From the NCBI GenBank assembly GCA_003024175.1, contig MDYQ01000033.1, forward strand, positions 62,001 through 126,000: 64,000 bases of DNA. Reading direction: 5' to 3'. This document shows, in pieces, positions 25,019-35,970 of the stretch. The position numbers were made by a program, and so were the translations under genes. Under the pieces are notes generated by a model that saw only the letters and a program-made list of their open reading frames with translations, was not told the DNA's origin and did no database searches. The stretch comes from Planoprotostelium fungivorum. Taxonomy: Eukaryota; Evosea; Variosea; Cavosteliida; Cavosteliaceae. Position 1 is the first letter of the stretch. Every line of letters begins with the position of its first letter.

Positions 25019-27695
25019 TTATATCACAATTACACAGAGGATAGCGACCAACAAGATCACTGTTGTTGCTCGGGCTCCTGCATTATCTTGCGTGTACGTC
25101 TCGAAGATGGTACTGCCCGGGCCTGAAATGATTGGTACCGTACTGTTTTCCAAAATCAGAGTCTCATTGGCGACGACGTCTATCGGGTGAGTGCTGACGG
25201 TGTTTCTGAAATTGCCGTCGAACAGAGTTCTTCTCAGATCGATGCCTCTGACGCTAACCGTGAGCCCTCGAGATGGTGCGCTGGTAGATTGGAAGGGGAA
25301 GCCCTGCCAGAAGAAACCGACGAAGGCGGAGCGATCTTGAAAGTGGGAAATATCGATGGAGACGTCGACGAAACCGTTCGTGGAGAAACCACACCAGGCT
25401 CGTACGCCTGGGAAGTTGGGAACGGACACAGATGAATTGGTGTCCAGAATGCCGTTGTAAGGAAAACTGGATGATTGGACGGGTTGTCTGTTGGATGATG
25501 AGTTGACGGAGTGGTGGCGATGATGATGAGGTCGTGAGTGAGGTCTCACCCGTTGACTACAACAAAGAACCCCTGCTCGCAGTTTCCTCTGCCGCCTGCG
25601 GGATCGTAGAGGGAGAGGGACATCTGAAACTCCAAGTTTAACCTCTGCGTGGTGTTGAAGCTGGCGGCCGGCATGTTGTAGTAAAAGCTGAGACGATCTT
25701 CTTTTCCGTTCGGGTTTTGGTTGTAATCGTGAGTGAAAGTGGTCGCACCTGCTTCCGTCCTCGCCGTCCTATCTTTGGGTCATGACGTCGTCTCACCATC
25801 ACTCACCAGATGGACCCCATACTGTCGGCTCCCACAGATATTATGCTCTCGTTCTGTGTGACGAGATCATTTCTGAATGACACAGAAGTCCCGTTCTTGC
25901 AGTAGAGGGGCTCGATCTCGCAGCGGGACGTGCAGCCGTCTCCACTGTACAAGTTCCCATCGTCACAGCTCTCCCCTTCGTCTACAACGGAGTTGCCACA
26001 TCTGGACGTGCTCGACCAGAGAGCTCGAGCCAGGTCGATTCTTGGAAAAGTTCTTCCATTTCCCGGATCTACAATGAGACGACCTGTATCTTGAAATTTC
26101 TTGAGGATGAAATCTGAGGTGGGTGTCGCTCCGTCTGAGATTAAAAGTAAATAAAATGTGTATTGATTTGAAAGAATTGGGACTCACACACGGAACGGTA
26201 GACTGCAAATGCACCAGAGACGACGGGGCAGGCCATGCTGGTTCCTACCATTGTAAATAAATGAGAACTGCAGCAATTTCATTTTGTGGATGAAACCCAC
26301 CGTCGTAGTATTCATATCTCGTGCTGTCTATGGATGAATAAATGTCGACCCCGGGTGCGAATAATTTGACCATGAAGTTACTGTTGGAGAAGGAGGCCGG
26401 GTTGTCTCCCTTACTACTAGCCCCGATGGCAAAAGCCATACTGATCCACCGTCATCTTTTCACCATCGTTATAATTCTTTCACCTCATGCAAGCAGGGAA
26501 AGCAATATCATTCTTAAACCCAGAATTACCGGCAGCAATGACGATGGCAACGTCTCTCTGTCTTAACGCTCTCATCACGGTGGTCAACTGCCATCCGCAT
26601 CAGCATCATCGCATGGTCATCGAAGACGATCGACTCACCGAAGTGAAGATTCTGTCGCAATAGTTGTCGTATCTCTGGCTAGAACCGATGGATAGAGATA
26701 CGGCGGCGATCTTGTGGTAGAACGTCTGGTTGTGAACGTAGATGAGAGCATCTAACAGCGAGCTGTAGGCGTTATACTGGCCCGCAGATCCGTTGGGATA
26801 GATACCGAAGATCTGAAGATGTGTCAGACACGTGATGTGATCATGTCCGTTCGATGTGATGAATCTCACGTTCACACCGAGAAGAGTTGCACCAGGAGCG
26901 ATTCCTTGTAGCCCCATCGTGTTGCCTAAGACAGTCCCCGCCACGTGAGTACCGTGAGTTCCACCGGCACCAGGTGTGGCCGAGCCAGGTCCTTCCTTCG
27001 AGTGAGTCACCGAGATGGTGGAAGATACGCACCTGATTGAGACGAATCACCGTTCGGGCAGAATGTATCTTCACCGTCGGCGAAGCATGCTTCCCCTACG
27101 GCTTTGTTCTGAAGGAAAGGGCTGTTTAATGAGAAGCCGTCGTCTAAAACGGCCACGGTCCACCCTCTTCCATCATAACTGCAGGTAAAATGAGCAATGA
27201 AGAAAGGAACGATCAGGCAGACTTTGTATTTCCACCGAGAGAAGGTGTTCTGACATTCTTGGCTCCAGTGATATCCGTGGCTTCTGCCATGTTCAACTTC
27301 ATTTTTCCGTCGTACTCGATGTTCTGTACGTCTTCCAAGTTGAGGAGTTGTTGGTATCCCTCTCTGGTTGCGGTGACCACAGCGACTGGAATCAGTTGTT
27401 GCATGATTCGGTGGACGACAATGTCAGGCTCGTCTGCTCTCTTCCCATTATTGATGGACAAGATCTTGGGCTGCACTTTGAACCAGCGTTGTTCGATCTG
27501 TAATCGCGATAGAGGTGTCGTTTCCGCATGGCCGAGCTCATTGAAGAAGGTGGAGGAGGCGGCGTATGTCACAAGGAGTTTGACTCGTCCCTTTTCGTTC
27601 AGGCTCTTCTCTATGAATTCCCTGTGGTGTTCGCTGACAAATGCGCCCAATGCCAGGGACCAGAGTAGAAATAGGTAGAATAGTGCTGTAGGCAT
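25019..27695 (-). CDS. Secreted or membrane-anchored subtilisin-like protease with DUF4215 module
   Basis: S8-family serine protease. ATG 27695 starts a signal peptide (MPTALFYLFLLWSLALGA). A propeptide follows, then the catalytic domain with Asp (TVAVLDDGFS), His (GTHGTHVAGTV), oxyanion Asn (VIAAGNSG) and Ser (GGTSMACPVVSG): a full set. Next comes a Cys-rich DUF4215-type repeat (CGNSVVDEGESCDDGN, then DGCTSRCEIE), a beta-rich C-terminal region and a terminal membrane helix (ATTVILLVAILCVIVI). DUF4215 modules are known from bacterial and protist surface proteins. The frame extends upstream of 27695 but the signal peptide fixes the start. More than ten short introns. Likely acts at the cell surface or in digestive vacuoles. 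Confidence 0.88.
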
Positions 27696-28227
27696 GTTCA
27701 GGTCTATCGTCGCTCTGTATAATGCCATACCTGGCCTCCCACTGTGGTTCGCCTTCCCTGTCAATCTTTGCCGTATTAAGTCGGGATGTATTTTGAGCTT
27801 GTCAAGACCACAGGCTGCCCGAAGGCTAACAACAGCCTGTTTCTCTTTGTGCATCATACTGCCCGAGCAGAAGCAGTATGATGCGCAACCATTCTCACGA
27901 TTGAGATGATTCAACGGTTGCACCACTTGCAGAAATATATCACACAGTTCATGCTCGGAGACACACAAGATCATCTACAACAGTCTTTTCCAGCAATTTA
28001 TCAACATTCTTCCGTGTCCTCCACTTCCAATTGGCAAAGTCGATCCTCCTGTTGTTGTATATCGTGATCAGTAAATCAGAGAAGATCATCCAGAACCTCT
28101 TCTTCCTTCATCACATCATCACCATAAACATCACCTGAAAGGGTAGTGTTATCCATCGAACATCTTCTCTGTGTCCCTCATTCAAAGCCTCCAACACAAT
28201 GTGTCATCCATGCAAGGTGAGGTGGAT
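27696..28227. other. Intergenic stretch, 530 bp
   Basis: Upstream region of the subtilase. The minus-strand frame stays open for about 90 codons ahead of the signal peptide, but this looks like leader sequence. No repeat or RNA gene is visible. Confidence 0.45.
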
Positions 28228-28371
28228 TTATAGTTTCTGTCGAATTCTTCGAGAGTACTCCTTCACCTCCTCCAAAGCTGACAGCGGTCCTTGGTATTCA
28301 CGTTCAGTACGATAGTATTCCCTCTTCCTTGGTTGTGGTGGAGGTGCCGATCTCTCCTCTCTGACATCCAT
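28228..28371 (-). CDS. Candidate 47-residue protein
   Basis: A single-exon frame from ATG 28371 to TAA 28228-28230. It starts MDVREERSAPPPQPRKREYY and ends with a charged amphipathic helix (LSALEEVKEYSRRIRQKL). The ATG sits in a good context (caagATGG). Composition is protein-like, with a proline patch followed by a helix, but no relative is recognised. It may be a small gene or the last exon of a larger one. Confidence 0.35.
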   Translation of the reverse strand: MDVREERSAPPPQPRKREYYRTEREYQGPLSALEEVKEYSRRIRQKL

Positions 28372-28570
28372 CTTGAATCAAAGATGCTTCGTGTAATTGT
28401 ATACCAGCACGAAGGTGGATGGGACGAAGGTGAGCTTGTCCCCTACCTTCCGACGGGTTTTCTGTACACTCCGTTCCTGCTTTATGTCAATAGATCACTA
28501 TTGACCTTGATATACAAGAAGTACGTGAAGGAGGGTGAGAATTTATTGAAATCAAAGAGAGCGATGGAGC

Positions 28571-28851
28571 CTAAGCGCAGTTCGATCCAGTGGACTTCGT
28601 ACATCCGCAGACTGTCTGTCCGGTGCTGGCGTTCGTTGTACAGACGTACTTGTAGTTGCAGGGACAAGTCTGTCTCTTCTCCTGGATGCTCCTCTTGGCA
28701 GGGTACTGTACAGAGCAAGTGTCTTGTATGTCTTCGTTCCAGACGCAGTTTTTGTTGTCAGGGTTGCCACAGTTGTCAGGACAGGTGTAAGTGGCGTTGT
28801 TGCTGGTGTGATGGACGAGCTCAAGCTGGTAAGGAGGAAGAGGAAAGTCGT
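28571..28851 (-). CDS. Second, incomplete copy of the Cys-rich secreted protein gene
   Basis: Runs from the stop (TAG, 28571-28573) back to the single N at 28852, where it breaks off inside the segment DDFPLPPYQLELVHH. It is almost identical to the complete gene at 28897-29238; differences include the last residue (Ala for Asp) and a few silent or conservative changes. Because the break is an N and the flanks repeat as well, this may be the other allele joined by the assembler rather than a true tandem copy. Confidence 0.55.
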
Positions 28852-28852
28852 N
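28852..28852. other. Single N at a repeat junction
   Basis: One undetermined base exactly between two near-identical copies of the Cys-rich gene. This is typical of a scaffold join or unresolved repeat. Confidence 0.8.
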
Positions 28853-28896
28853 GTGTGGGAGGATGAGAATTTATTAATCAAGGAGAGCGACAGAGC

Positions 28897-29238
28897 TTAA
28901 TCGCAGTTCGATCCAGTGGACTTCGTGCATCCGCAGACTGTCTGTCCGGTGCTGGCGTTCGTTGTACAGACGTACTTGTAGTTGCAGGGACAAGTCTGTC
29001 TCTTCTCCTGGACGCTTCTCTTGGCAGGGTACTGTACAGAGCAAGTGTCTTGTATGTCTTCGTTCCAGACGCAGTTTTTGTTGTCAGGGTTGCCACAGTT
29101 GTCAGGACAGGTGTAAGTGGCGTTGTTGCTGGTGTGATGGACGAGCTCAAGCTGGTAGGGAGGAAGAGGAAAGTCGTCCGAGAGGTTGTAAGCGTAGGCT
29201 ACGCAGCAGAGAGCGATGAGAAGTAAGGTGATCTTCAT
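28897..29238 (-). CDS. Small secreted Cys-rich protein
   Basis: 113 residues, no intron. A signal peptide (MKITLLLIALCCVAYA) is followed by a mature part with 11 cysteines in pairs (TCPDNCGNPDNKNCVW, TCPCNYKYVCTT, VCGCTKSTGSNC). A dibasic patch (AKRSVQEKRQ) in the middle could be a processing site. I do not recognise the family; the second half has the feel of an EGF- or Kazal-like knot but the spacing does not match either. Upstream lies a duplicated 135 bp promoter segment. Confidence 0.7.
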   Translation of the reverse strand: MKITLLLIALCCVAYAYNLSDDFPLPPYQLELVHHTSNNATYTCPDNCGNPDNKNCVWNEDIQDTCSVQYPAKRSVQEKRQTCPCNYKYVCTTNASTGQTVCGCTKSTGSNCD

Positions 29239-29384
29239 TGCAGATGGCGATTGTTGTGGGGTGTTTGATCGATGGTCGATGAGAGGGAAAGTGAAGAGAG
29301 AGAGGCCAGAGACTGCATCCCCAAACTTTTGTGTTGACCCAATGCATTTAGACTAAGAAGCCCAAGACGAGACGTGTGAGGTGA

Positions 29385-29640
29385 TGTGAGGTGGTGTGAA
29401 AGAGACAGAAACATTTGGGACACAACGACGACGAGAAGGCTGACCCGAAAGTTTGGGACGGACACAAAAGTTTCGGCCGCCCAAACTTTTCATTCCATAA
29501 ATACGTGTGGTGATGTTTGAGAGACAAAACATTCGGACACAAAGGTGAAAAGAAGGTGAGACGGAATGAGATAACTGACCCGAAAGTTTGGGACGGACAA
29601 AAATTCCGGTTCCGCCCAACTTTCACCACAAGCGCTCTGT
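29385..29640. repeat. Imperfect tandem duplication (~135 bp) upstream of the Cys-rich gene
   Basis: Two diverged units share AGAGACA..ACATT, then GACCCGAAAGTTTGGGACGG. In each, AAAGTTTGGG (29448-29457; 29583-29592) faces an inverted CCCAAACTTT (29480-29489) or CCCAACTTTC (from 29615), able to form a stem. A third related piece (CCCAAACTTTTG) lies near 29327-29338, closer to the ATG at 29238. This is probably promoter material of the secreted gene; a small mobile-element remnant is possible. Confidence 0.55.
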
Positions 29641-29728
29641 AGAAGAAGATCACCTTCTATCATCTATACACGATGGATCGTATGAATATGAACAATCGAT
29701 TCGGAGTATTTGGGTTTATTTGTCACAT

Positions 29729-32338
29729 TCAGACGAAGACGTTCATCTTGCGGTCAACGTGGCTTCTGCACAGAGGACACTCCTTCCAATCTTCCTTCTC
29801 TGCGCATTCCACGCACAAGCACATGTGGTTGCAGGGTGTCAATACGACACTCTTCTTCTGTTTGCATCGTCATTTCGACGTCATATCTCTTTCCTCACCT
29901 CAGAGATGCAGACGACACACTTGTCGTCATCTACAGATGGAGCTGCTGCATCATTGGAAGGAGCTGCCACGTCATCTACGGCCTGGTGCTTGGCGATGGG
30001 CTCAGATGCGATATCGTTCTCCGCTGCTCTCTTCTTCTCGATCGGCTTGGCAATTTCTATCTTCGTCATCTCGTTGTCCACAAAGAGAGTATCTCACTTT
30101 GTTCAAGTTCCATGCATCTGTGTCCTACCAAGGTTTCGATTTCAGAAGACAGAGTGGGGTCGTGTACAGCCTCTTTCTCTCTGACATCGTTATCTCAGCT
30201 TCCTGCCTTCCCCTCTTCTCACCTTTTCATGTATTCGATGAACTTTTCGATCAAGTCTCTTCTGCTGTTCTCTGCCGTAGCCACTCCTCTTTCCTTCACA
30301 TACTTCTCATGTTCTGTCTTCTCATCAGCATGAGATGGAGAGACAAGAGCTTACCGTGGACAAAGTTGGTGAAGCGAACGAGAGTCACAGCCTTCCTCAC
30401 TTGTTCGTCGTCTCCATTGTCATCTAGCTCGAAGATCTCGCTGTGCTGTATACCCCTCGCATCGTCGTGACTGATCTACCGTACGTCAGGATACGTCGTA
30501 TGACGTCATCATTCTTCACCTTGAGCTTGATGGTAGAGACATCAACAGAGTCGTCACGCTTGAGACGGAAGAGGAGGATGCCACCTCTTCTACCTCCGTC
30601 TTCGTTCTTCATCGATGGAAACTCGGCACTCATCTCGATCAATCCTCCTGTGCAATCGTCACGTGATGTGATGACGTGTGATGACATGTCATACCCGGCT
30701 TGACGTTCTCGGCTTCGGGCGATCCGTAGCCTGCGTCGATGGACCAGCCGCATCCATCTACAATGGACACTTGGATGTTGAAAGCGATGGGACTGACCAG
30801 ATAGCCAAACTCTCCTTCCATCAGTGATCTGAACTCGTCACCGCATCTCGTATGATGTCATTCGTCATTCATCTACACTGATGTAGATGGAAGTCACCTG
30901 ACGAGACTGTAGTTGCAGCCGGCCGTAGCGCTGACTCTATCAATGACAGTCTTCGACAGATCTTTTCCGATGCCCACGACAGTGGTCCACACACTCCTCN
31001 CGTCACGTGATGTGATGAGTTGTGATGACGTATCATACCCTGCTTGACGTTCTCGGCTTCGGGCGAGCCGTAGCCTACATCGATAGACCAGCCGCATCCA
31101 TCTACAATGGACACTTGGATGTTGAAAGCGATGGGACTGACCAGATAGCCAAACTCTCCTTCCATCAGCGATCTGAACTCATCGCCGCATCTCACATGAT
31201 GTCATTCGTCATTCGTCTACACTGATGTAGATGGAAGTCACCTGACGAGACTGTAGTTGCAGCCGGCGGTAGCGCTGACTCTATCGATGACAGTCTTCGA
31301 CAGGTCTTTTCCGATGCCCACGACAGTGGTCCACACACTCCTCTCAGACGCCTCTTGTGTGCTGTTGAGAAACCCTGCTTCATCTCGACTGTCCGACTCC
31401 ATATCTGTTTCGGTCAGACGTGTGGTGGAGAATGTGTGGGACAGACCTGTCAAGAAGAAGATCCTCCTGGAGCAGTTGGCTCTCTCTGGTGCCTTCTGAA
31501 GGAGAGACGTGGCAGACTTGGCCGCTGCCGTCAGCTCGGTACCTCCACCTGTATGATGTCATCACACGTCATCGCAGCGACACCCACAGGCTTTCCACTT
31601 GTGGATCTGCTGGGCCAGTTTCTTTCTGTCCAAGTCCTTCACGCTCGTGAGAGGTAGAAAGACTGAGGGAGAGTTGCTGAAGAGGATGATGCTGACCGTG
31701 TCTCTGTCGTGCAGCTGATCGAGGATGGCGTTGACGCACTCTTTGGCCACAGAGAGCTTCGTTTCACCATGACTTACATCGGAGAAGCTGTGACAAGTGT
31801 GAACGATGAGACAGAGAGAGAGGAGAGAACGTACCCACAAGACATGGAACCAGAGACATCGATGACTAAGACCAAGTCTAAGTCTTCTCTGCCGTGTCTC
31901 TTCACTCCATCACCGTCTAACTTGCTGCTGAAGTTGATGCCCACCCAGTGCTATGACTCGTGTGAGATGTTTGGGTCGAGACAGTGACGTCCACTCACGT
32001 CACTCTTGGTGTCTGTCTCGTCTGTGGGTGACGCAGGTGTACGACAGCTGGCGGCACCCACTCGGAAGATGTCTTCTGTGTCTTTCCCGGCTGTGGGAGT
32101 GAAGTAGTGAGCGTAGAAGCTTGTGCTGTATGTGACCTCTGTCTGTATGGTCACTTGTTCTTCTTCCTCTTCTTCTGGCCTGAGACCTCCGACACTCATA
32201 CCAGACTTGCGAGCGGCCGTAGAGGCTACGTGAGAGCGTGGAGCCTTACCTCTGTTTGATGTCAGCTGTGGGCAGGGAGAGAAGGAAAGAAAGAAAATAC
32301 CCGGTGCTTTTTCTTGCGGTCTGTCTTGTTCTTGCCAT
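29729..32338 (-). CDS. Histone H3-tail-like + VWA + RING protein (candidate E3 ligase)
   Basis: ATG 32338 opens MARTRQTARKKHR. After a short intron the next exon reads LTSNRGKAPRSHVASTAARK and SGMSVGGLRP, matching histone H3 residues 1-10 and 12-28 in register around a small insert. An acidic patch follows, then a VWA domain with an intact MIDAS (LVLVIDVSGSMSCG, about 31840-31890) and KLSVAKECVNAILDQL. A beta-rich middle comes next, and a C-terminal C3HC4 RING: KCVVCISE ... TPCNHMCLCVECA ... ECPLCRSH, stop 29729-29731. VWA-RING proteins (plant RGLG, relatives of copine-type VWA) are ubiquitin ligases. Part of the middle (30660-31343) is present twice around an N. A 5'-UTR intron (32339-32420) ends CGTTGTAG. 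Confidence 0.78.
30660..31343. repeat. Duplicated ~340 bp exon-intron block split by one N
   Basis: 30660-30999 and 31001-31343 are the same stretch of the VWA-RING gene (coding for EGEFGYLVSPIAFNIQVS and for SATAGCNYSLV, plus the introns between), differing at a few percent of sites. Base 31000 is N. As in the Cys-rich gene, this looks like two haplotypes placed in series; a true exon duplication would repeat the middle domain. Confidence 0.7.
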
Positions 32339-32420
32339 CTACAACGAGTCAGAGGTGGTGGTCCCAATCATCGAACACGAAGTTGCATTGTGCAGTCAGA
32401 CACCGATAGAAGGCACTCAC

Positions 32421-33155
32421 GATGTGTTGAGATGTAGTTGTGTTGCTTCTGCTCGATGTGGAGCGTGCAGAAAAGTGAGGAGAGGTGAGGAGTAACAGTT
32501 ACAATCACCCAATCGTAAACTGCGACGAAGAGAAGGACAGGAAGAGGAGGAAGGAGCCAAGTCCTACAAGAAGAGGATGGACAGAGAAGGCAGAGTTGGA
32601 GGAAGAGAGGAGGCAGGAGGAGAGAGGGAGCCAGAGAAGGACAGTGGTCCAAAGTGCAGACAGATAGGGTATTTTAGAGAAGGGCAGAGTTCCCCGTTCT
32701 GTGAAGCGTTCGTTTGTTTGGAAGATGTTCCATCCTCTCAGCGATACAAGATTGAGAGTCTCTCGTGCGACATGTATGCTCTTCTATGTTGTTGAAGACA
32801 TCTGAGATGAAGTAGAGACGTTTGCAAGGACGCTCATGGTTCTAAACAGCTCTGTTTGGTGTGTCTAAAAAGACCGTTGCGGATTCGCAAATTCCGCGAA
32901 CGTAGCGCATATCTGCGAATGAATTTCTTTCAATCCCTCTTTGAATTCAAAAAGTAACGGTGGCTCGCGAATGTGACACGCACCAAACCTCAACCTTTAT
33001 TTGATTCAGCTGGATCATTCTGGATTATGATCACTCTGCGATCGGTCTGATTACGTAATCATGACATTTATCGTCCTAGGGATTACAGGGATTATGTCAG
33101 CTTCCGATGACGCCCACGCGGCCGACCGAAACATATTCAATCGACAACAACAGAC
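32421..33155. other. Intergenic stretch, 735 bp
   Basis: Divergent region between the VWA-RING gene and the aldo/keto reductase. A purine-rich AGGA/GAGA tract lies at about 32525-32645. No coding frame, repeat or RNA gene is convincing. Confidence 0.5.
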
Positions 33156-34233
33156 ATGTCCCTCCCAACTCGATCATTAGGAAAGAATGGACCTCAGGTC
33201 ACCGCCCTTGGTTTCGGTGCGTCACTTGAATCAGATGCACATCGTCACCCGAGACTGATACGATGAAGGTACGATGGGTCTTTCCGCCTTCTATGGTCCA
33301 ACCAAGCCAGACAACGAGCGCTTCGCCGTCCTCGATGCCGCATTCGCCGCAGGCGAGCTCAATTGGGACAGCGCCGACGTCTACATGGATTCTGAAGACC
33401 TCTTGGGAAAATGGTTCGCAGCCAATCCGGGCAAGAGAGAGAAGATCTTCCTCGCCACAAAGTTTGGCGCCTTCCGCATCGAAGAAGATGGACAGAGAGG
33501 ACCCACGGACTCCACGCCAGAGTATTGCAAGAAGGCCATCGAGAGAAGTCTGAAGCGTCTGGGCTTACCTTACGTCGACCTCTACTACGCTCATCGACTG
33601 GACGGAAAGACGCCTGTGGAGAAGACAGTGGCAGCCATGGCTGAGCTGAAGGCAGAGGGCAAGATCAAGCACATTGGACTGTCTGAGGTGTCTGCAGAGT
33701 CTTTACGTCGTGCCTACAAGGTGCATCCCATCGCAGCGGTCCAGATCGAGTACTCGCCGTTCACACTGGACATCGAAGACCCACAGATCGCCCTCTTACA
33801 AGCCTGCCGAGAGCTGGGAGTGGCCGTCGTGGCTTACAGTCCTTTGGGCCGAGGCATGCTGAGCGGTAAACTGCGATCCACGGCAGATCTCGCCGCCGAC
33901 GACTTCAGGAGAATGATTCCAAGGTTCTCTGAAGAGAACTTCCCAAAGAATTTGGCTCTCGTCGATGAGATCTCTCGCATAGCAGAGCACAAGAGCGTCA
34001 CACCATCTCAGTTGACATTGGCTTGGCTTTTGGCTCAGGGAGATGACATCATACCTATTCCGGGCACCACATCCATCGACAGACTGAAGGAGAACTTGGG
34101 ATCGTTGAGTGTGCAGCTGACGGAGGAGGAGAAGAATGCCGTGAGGAAGTCTGCGGAAGAGGCAGAAGTACACGGAGTGAGGTACCCACCCGCTTTTCTC
34201 GCCCTGTCGTTCGCAGACACACCTGCCTTATAA
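33156..34233 (+). CDS. Aldo/keto reductase
   Basis: Two exons (33156-33216, 33269-34233) give 341 residues. NADPH-dependent reductase of the AKR13/YakC type, acting on aldehydes or ketones in the cytosol. The tetrad is visible: Asp and Tyr in WDSADVYMDSE, Lys in FLATKFGAF and His in LYYAHRLDG. The NADPH-binding end is there too (IPIPGTTSIDRLKENL). TIM-barrel length is normal. The intron splits the first Gly-rich turn (LGFGTMGLS). Leader ends in a CAA-rich run (CGACAACAACAGACATG). The physiological substrate cannot be told from sequence. Confidence 0.92.
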
Positions 34234-34375
34234 ATTGAATCTTGACACAATCACCTTGATGTTGTTCATTGATCTGTACAGTGTAGATCGTGTGTATCAG
34301 TCGTATTCAGGTTCAGATGACAATATGGAACGTTCATCGAGGTTGACGTGAACATGAAGAAGACAACATGCATCA

Positions 34376-35767
34376 TCATGATGAACCCGGATTTACTTTC
34401 TTCAGTGACTGACCCGCCATGTCGTCCAAGGATGCCATCGGTGGTGCAGGTGATCCCTTCTTGGGTCGATTCTTTTCGATGTCGTTCATCTCCTTCTCCG
34501 TCAACATACGGAACTGACCCTCCTCTAGGTCTCCGAGGTGAACAGGTCCGACTCTGACTCGATGGATCCAATCGACCTGCGAGACTCAGATGATGATCGT
34601 CACACGGAGCGGATGATGTGATGTAGGTGATCGATCGCAATGTGATTGTGTGGATGATGAGATGATGTGACGTGATGCCGCTGATGATCGTCGCGAGATC
34701 TGATGAACGATGTGCGATGATCGCACGACGATCCGTGGTGGTGATGTATCCATCTACAACAATCCTCACCCTATTTCCGATGGCACGGAACATTCTCGTG
34801 ATCTGATGATAGACTCCCTCGTACAACGTGACCCTGATTCCTCCGTCAATCTTGTTTCCGTCAAATTTTTCCTCACTTGGCCGTATTCTCTTTGTGTGCG
34901 ATGACTTCAAATTCGGCCGGGAGTAGAGCTTCATCCTCCCCAATCAATTTGATCTTCCCCGAGGCGAAGAGCTGTAGGGTCAGAGGTGATTGTAGATGAG
35001 ACTCTTCACCTTTTTTTCGTCGCCCTGGAAGGGTAAGTGTGTCTTTACGAGGTATTCTTTTCCGAATCTTCTCTCTGGCTGACTTTTTGATCCCATCAGA
35101 TTCTCGATCAATTGAGCTGATGCACGATCAGATCGCGATAAAGATGGTTGATGGATCGTTGTGATCGTCTCATCAAAATAGAGCTCACTGTTCTGAGACA
35201 TGATGAGCAATCCGGTGACGTTCTTGTCCAATCTTCCCGCCAAAAAGAGTGGTGGATCCTTCAGCATTCTCAACTCTGGGGGAAGCAGGTCGAAGACGAG
35301 TTTGGCGCCCTCATATTCTCTCTTACTCGAGCAGATATATCCAGCTGGCTTATGAAAAGCGAGAGAGATTCTGTCGATCTGATGAACATGTGCGATGCGC
35401 AGAATGTGAACATGTTCACATTTTCGATGAGGTACAGAATTACAAGAGAACGAGTTCTGTAAGATATTGTCGAATGGATGACTCACGGTGGATAATATTT
35501 GATGTTCTCTCCCGCGATGGTGACGGTCTTGGGGTCCACAACAGTTCTTGCAGGTACAATCTTTCCGTCCACTCTGACTTGCAATTTCGCTAAAACACCC
35601 TGCATCACTCGTCAAACCCATCCGTCTCTCATCACAATCTCATCATCATCACACACCTTCACTTTTGATCTCGTACAATATCCTAGGTTGGACATCAACC
35701 GATCCAAACGTACTCTCTGCATCTTTCGCTCTTGACAATCGCGATGTGATCGTGATGATGTGTGCAT
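34376..35767 (-). CDS. RsuA/RluB-type pseudouridine synthase
   Basis: Isomerises uridine to pseudouridine in RNA. It has an N-terminal S4 RNA-binding domain (VRLDRLMSNLGYCTRSKV, about 35650-35710), the catalytic Asp in LAGRLDKNVTGLLIMS (GRLDxxxxGLL motif) and a C-terminal EGVYHQITRMFRAIGNRV, all diagnostic of the RsuA/RluB branch. This bacterial-type branch in eukaryotes usually works in mitochondria or plastids; the stretch between ATG 35767 and ATG 35720 is basic and Ser-rich, as a mitochondrial presequence would be. The start at 35767 is preferred for that reason. Several introns; the large ones hold GATGTGATGAT repeats. Confidence 0.85.
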
Positions 35768-35970
35768 TAGCGTTGTAGATCCACTTGTACAAAATTTTGA
35801 TTTACGATTGAAATTTGGTATGAAACTGGCAGAAGGGAATTTAGCTGTTCTCAGCGACAAACCCACACCGTCAACATAACACACGCCTCATCCAACCAAT
35901 AACCCTCACGAGTGAGCCACCGTGTGATACGTCGCACGATCCGATTGACTCAATCATCAGATACACAGCC

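Noticed and set aside
25555-25690. Extra copies of the 9-mer such as CTACAAC and GTTGTAG
   Set aside because: These are only 7-base matches within coding sequence and were not counted.
27213-27974. Longer N terminus for the subtilase
   Set aside because: The frame is open upstream of 27695, but the signal peptide begins at that ATG and the upstream stretch has no matching pattern.
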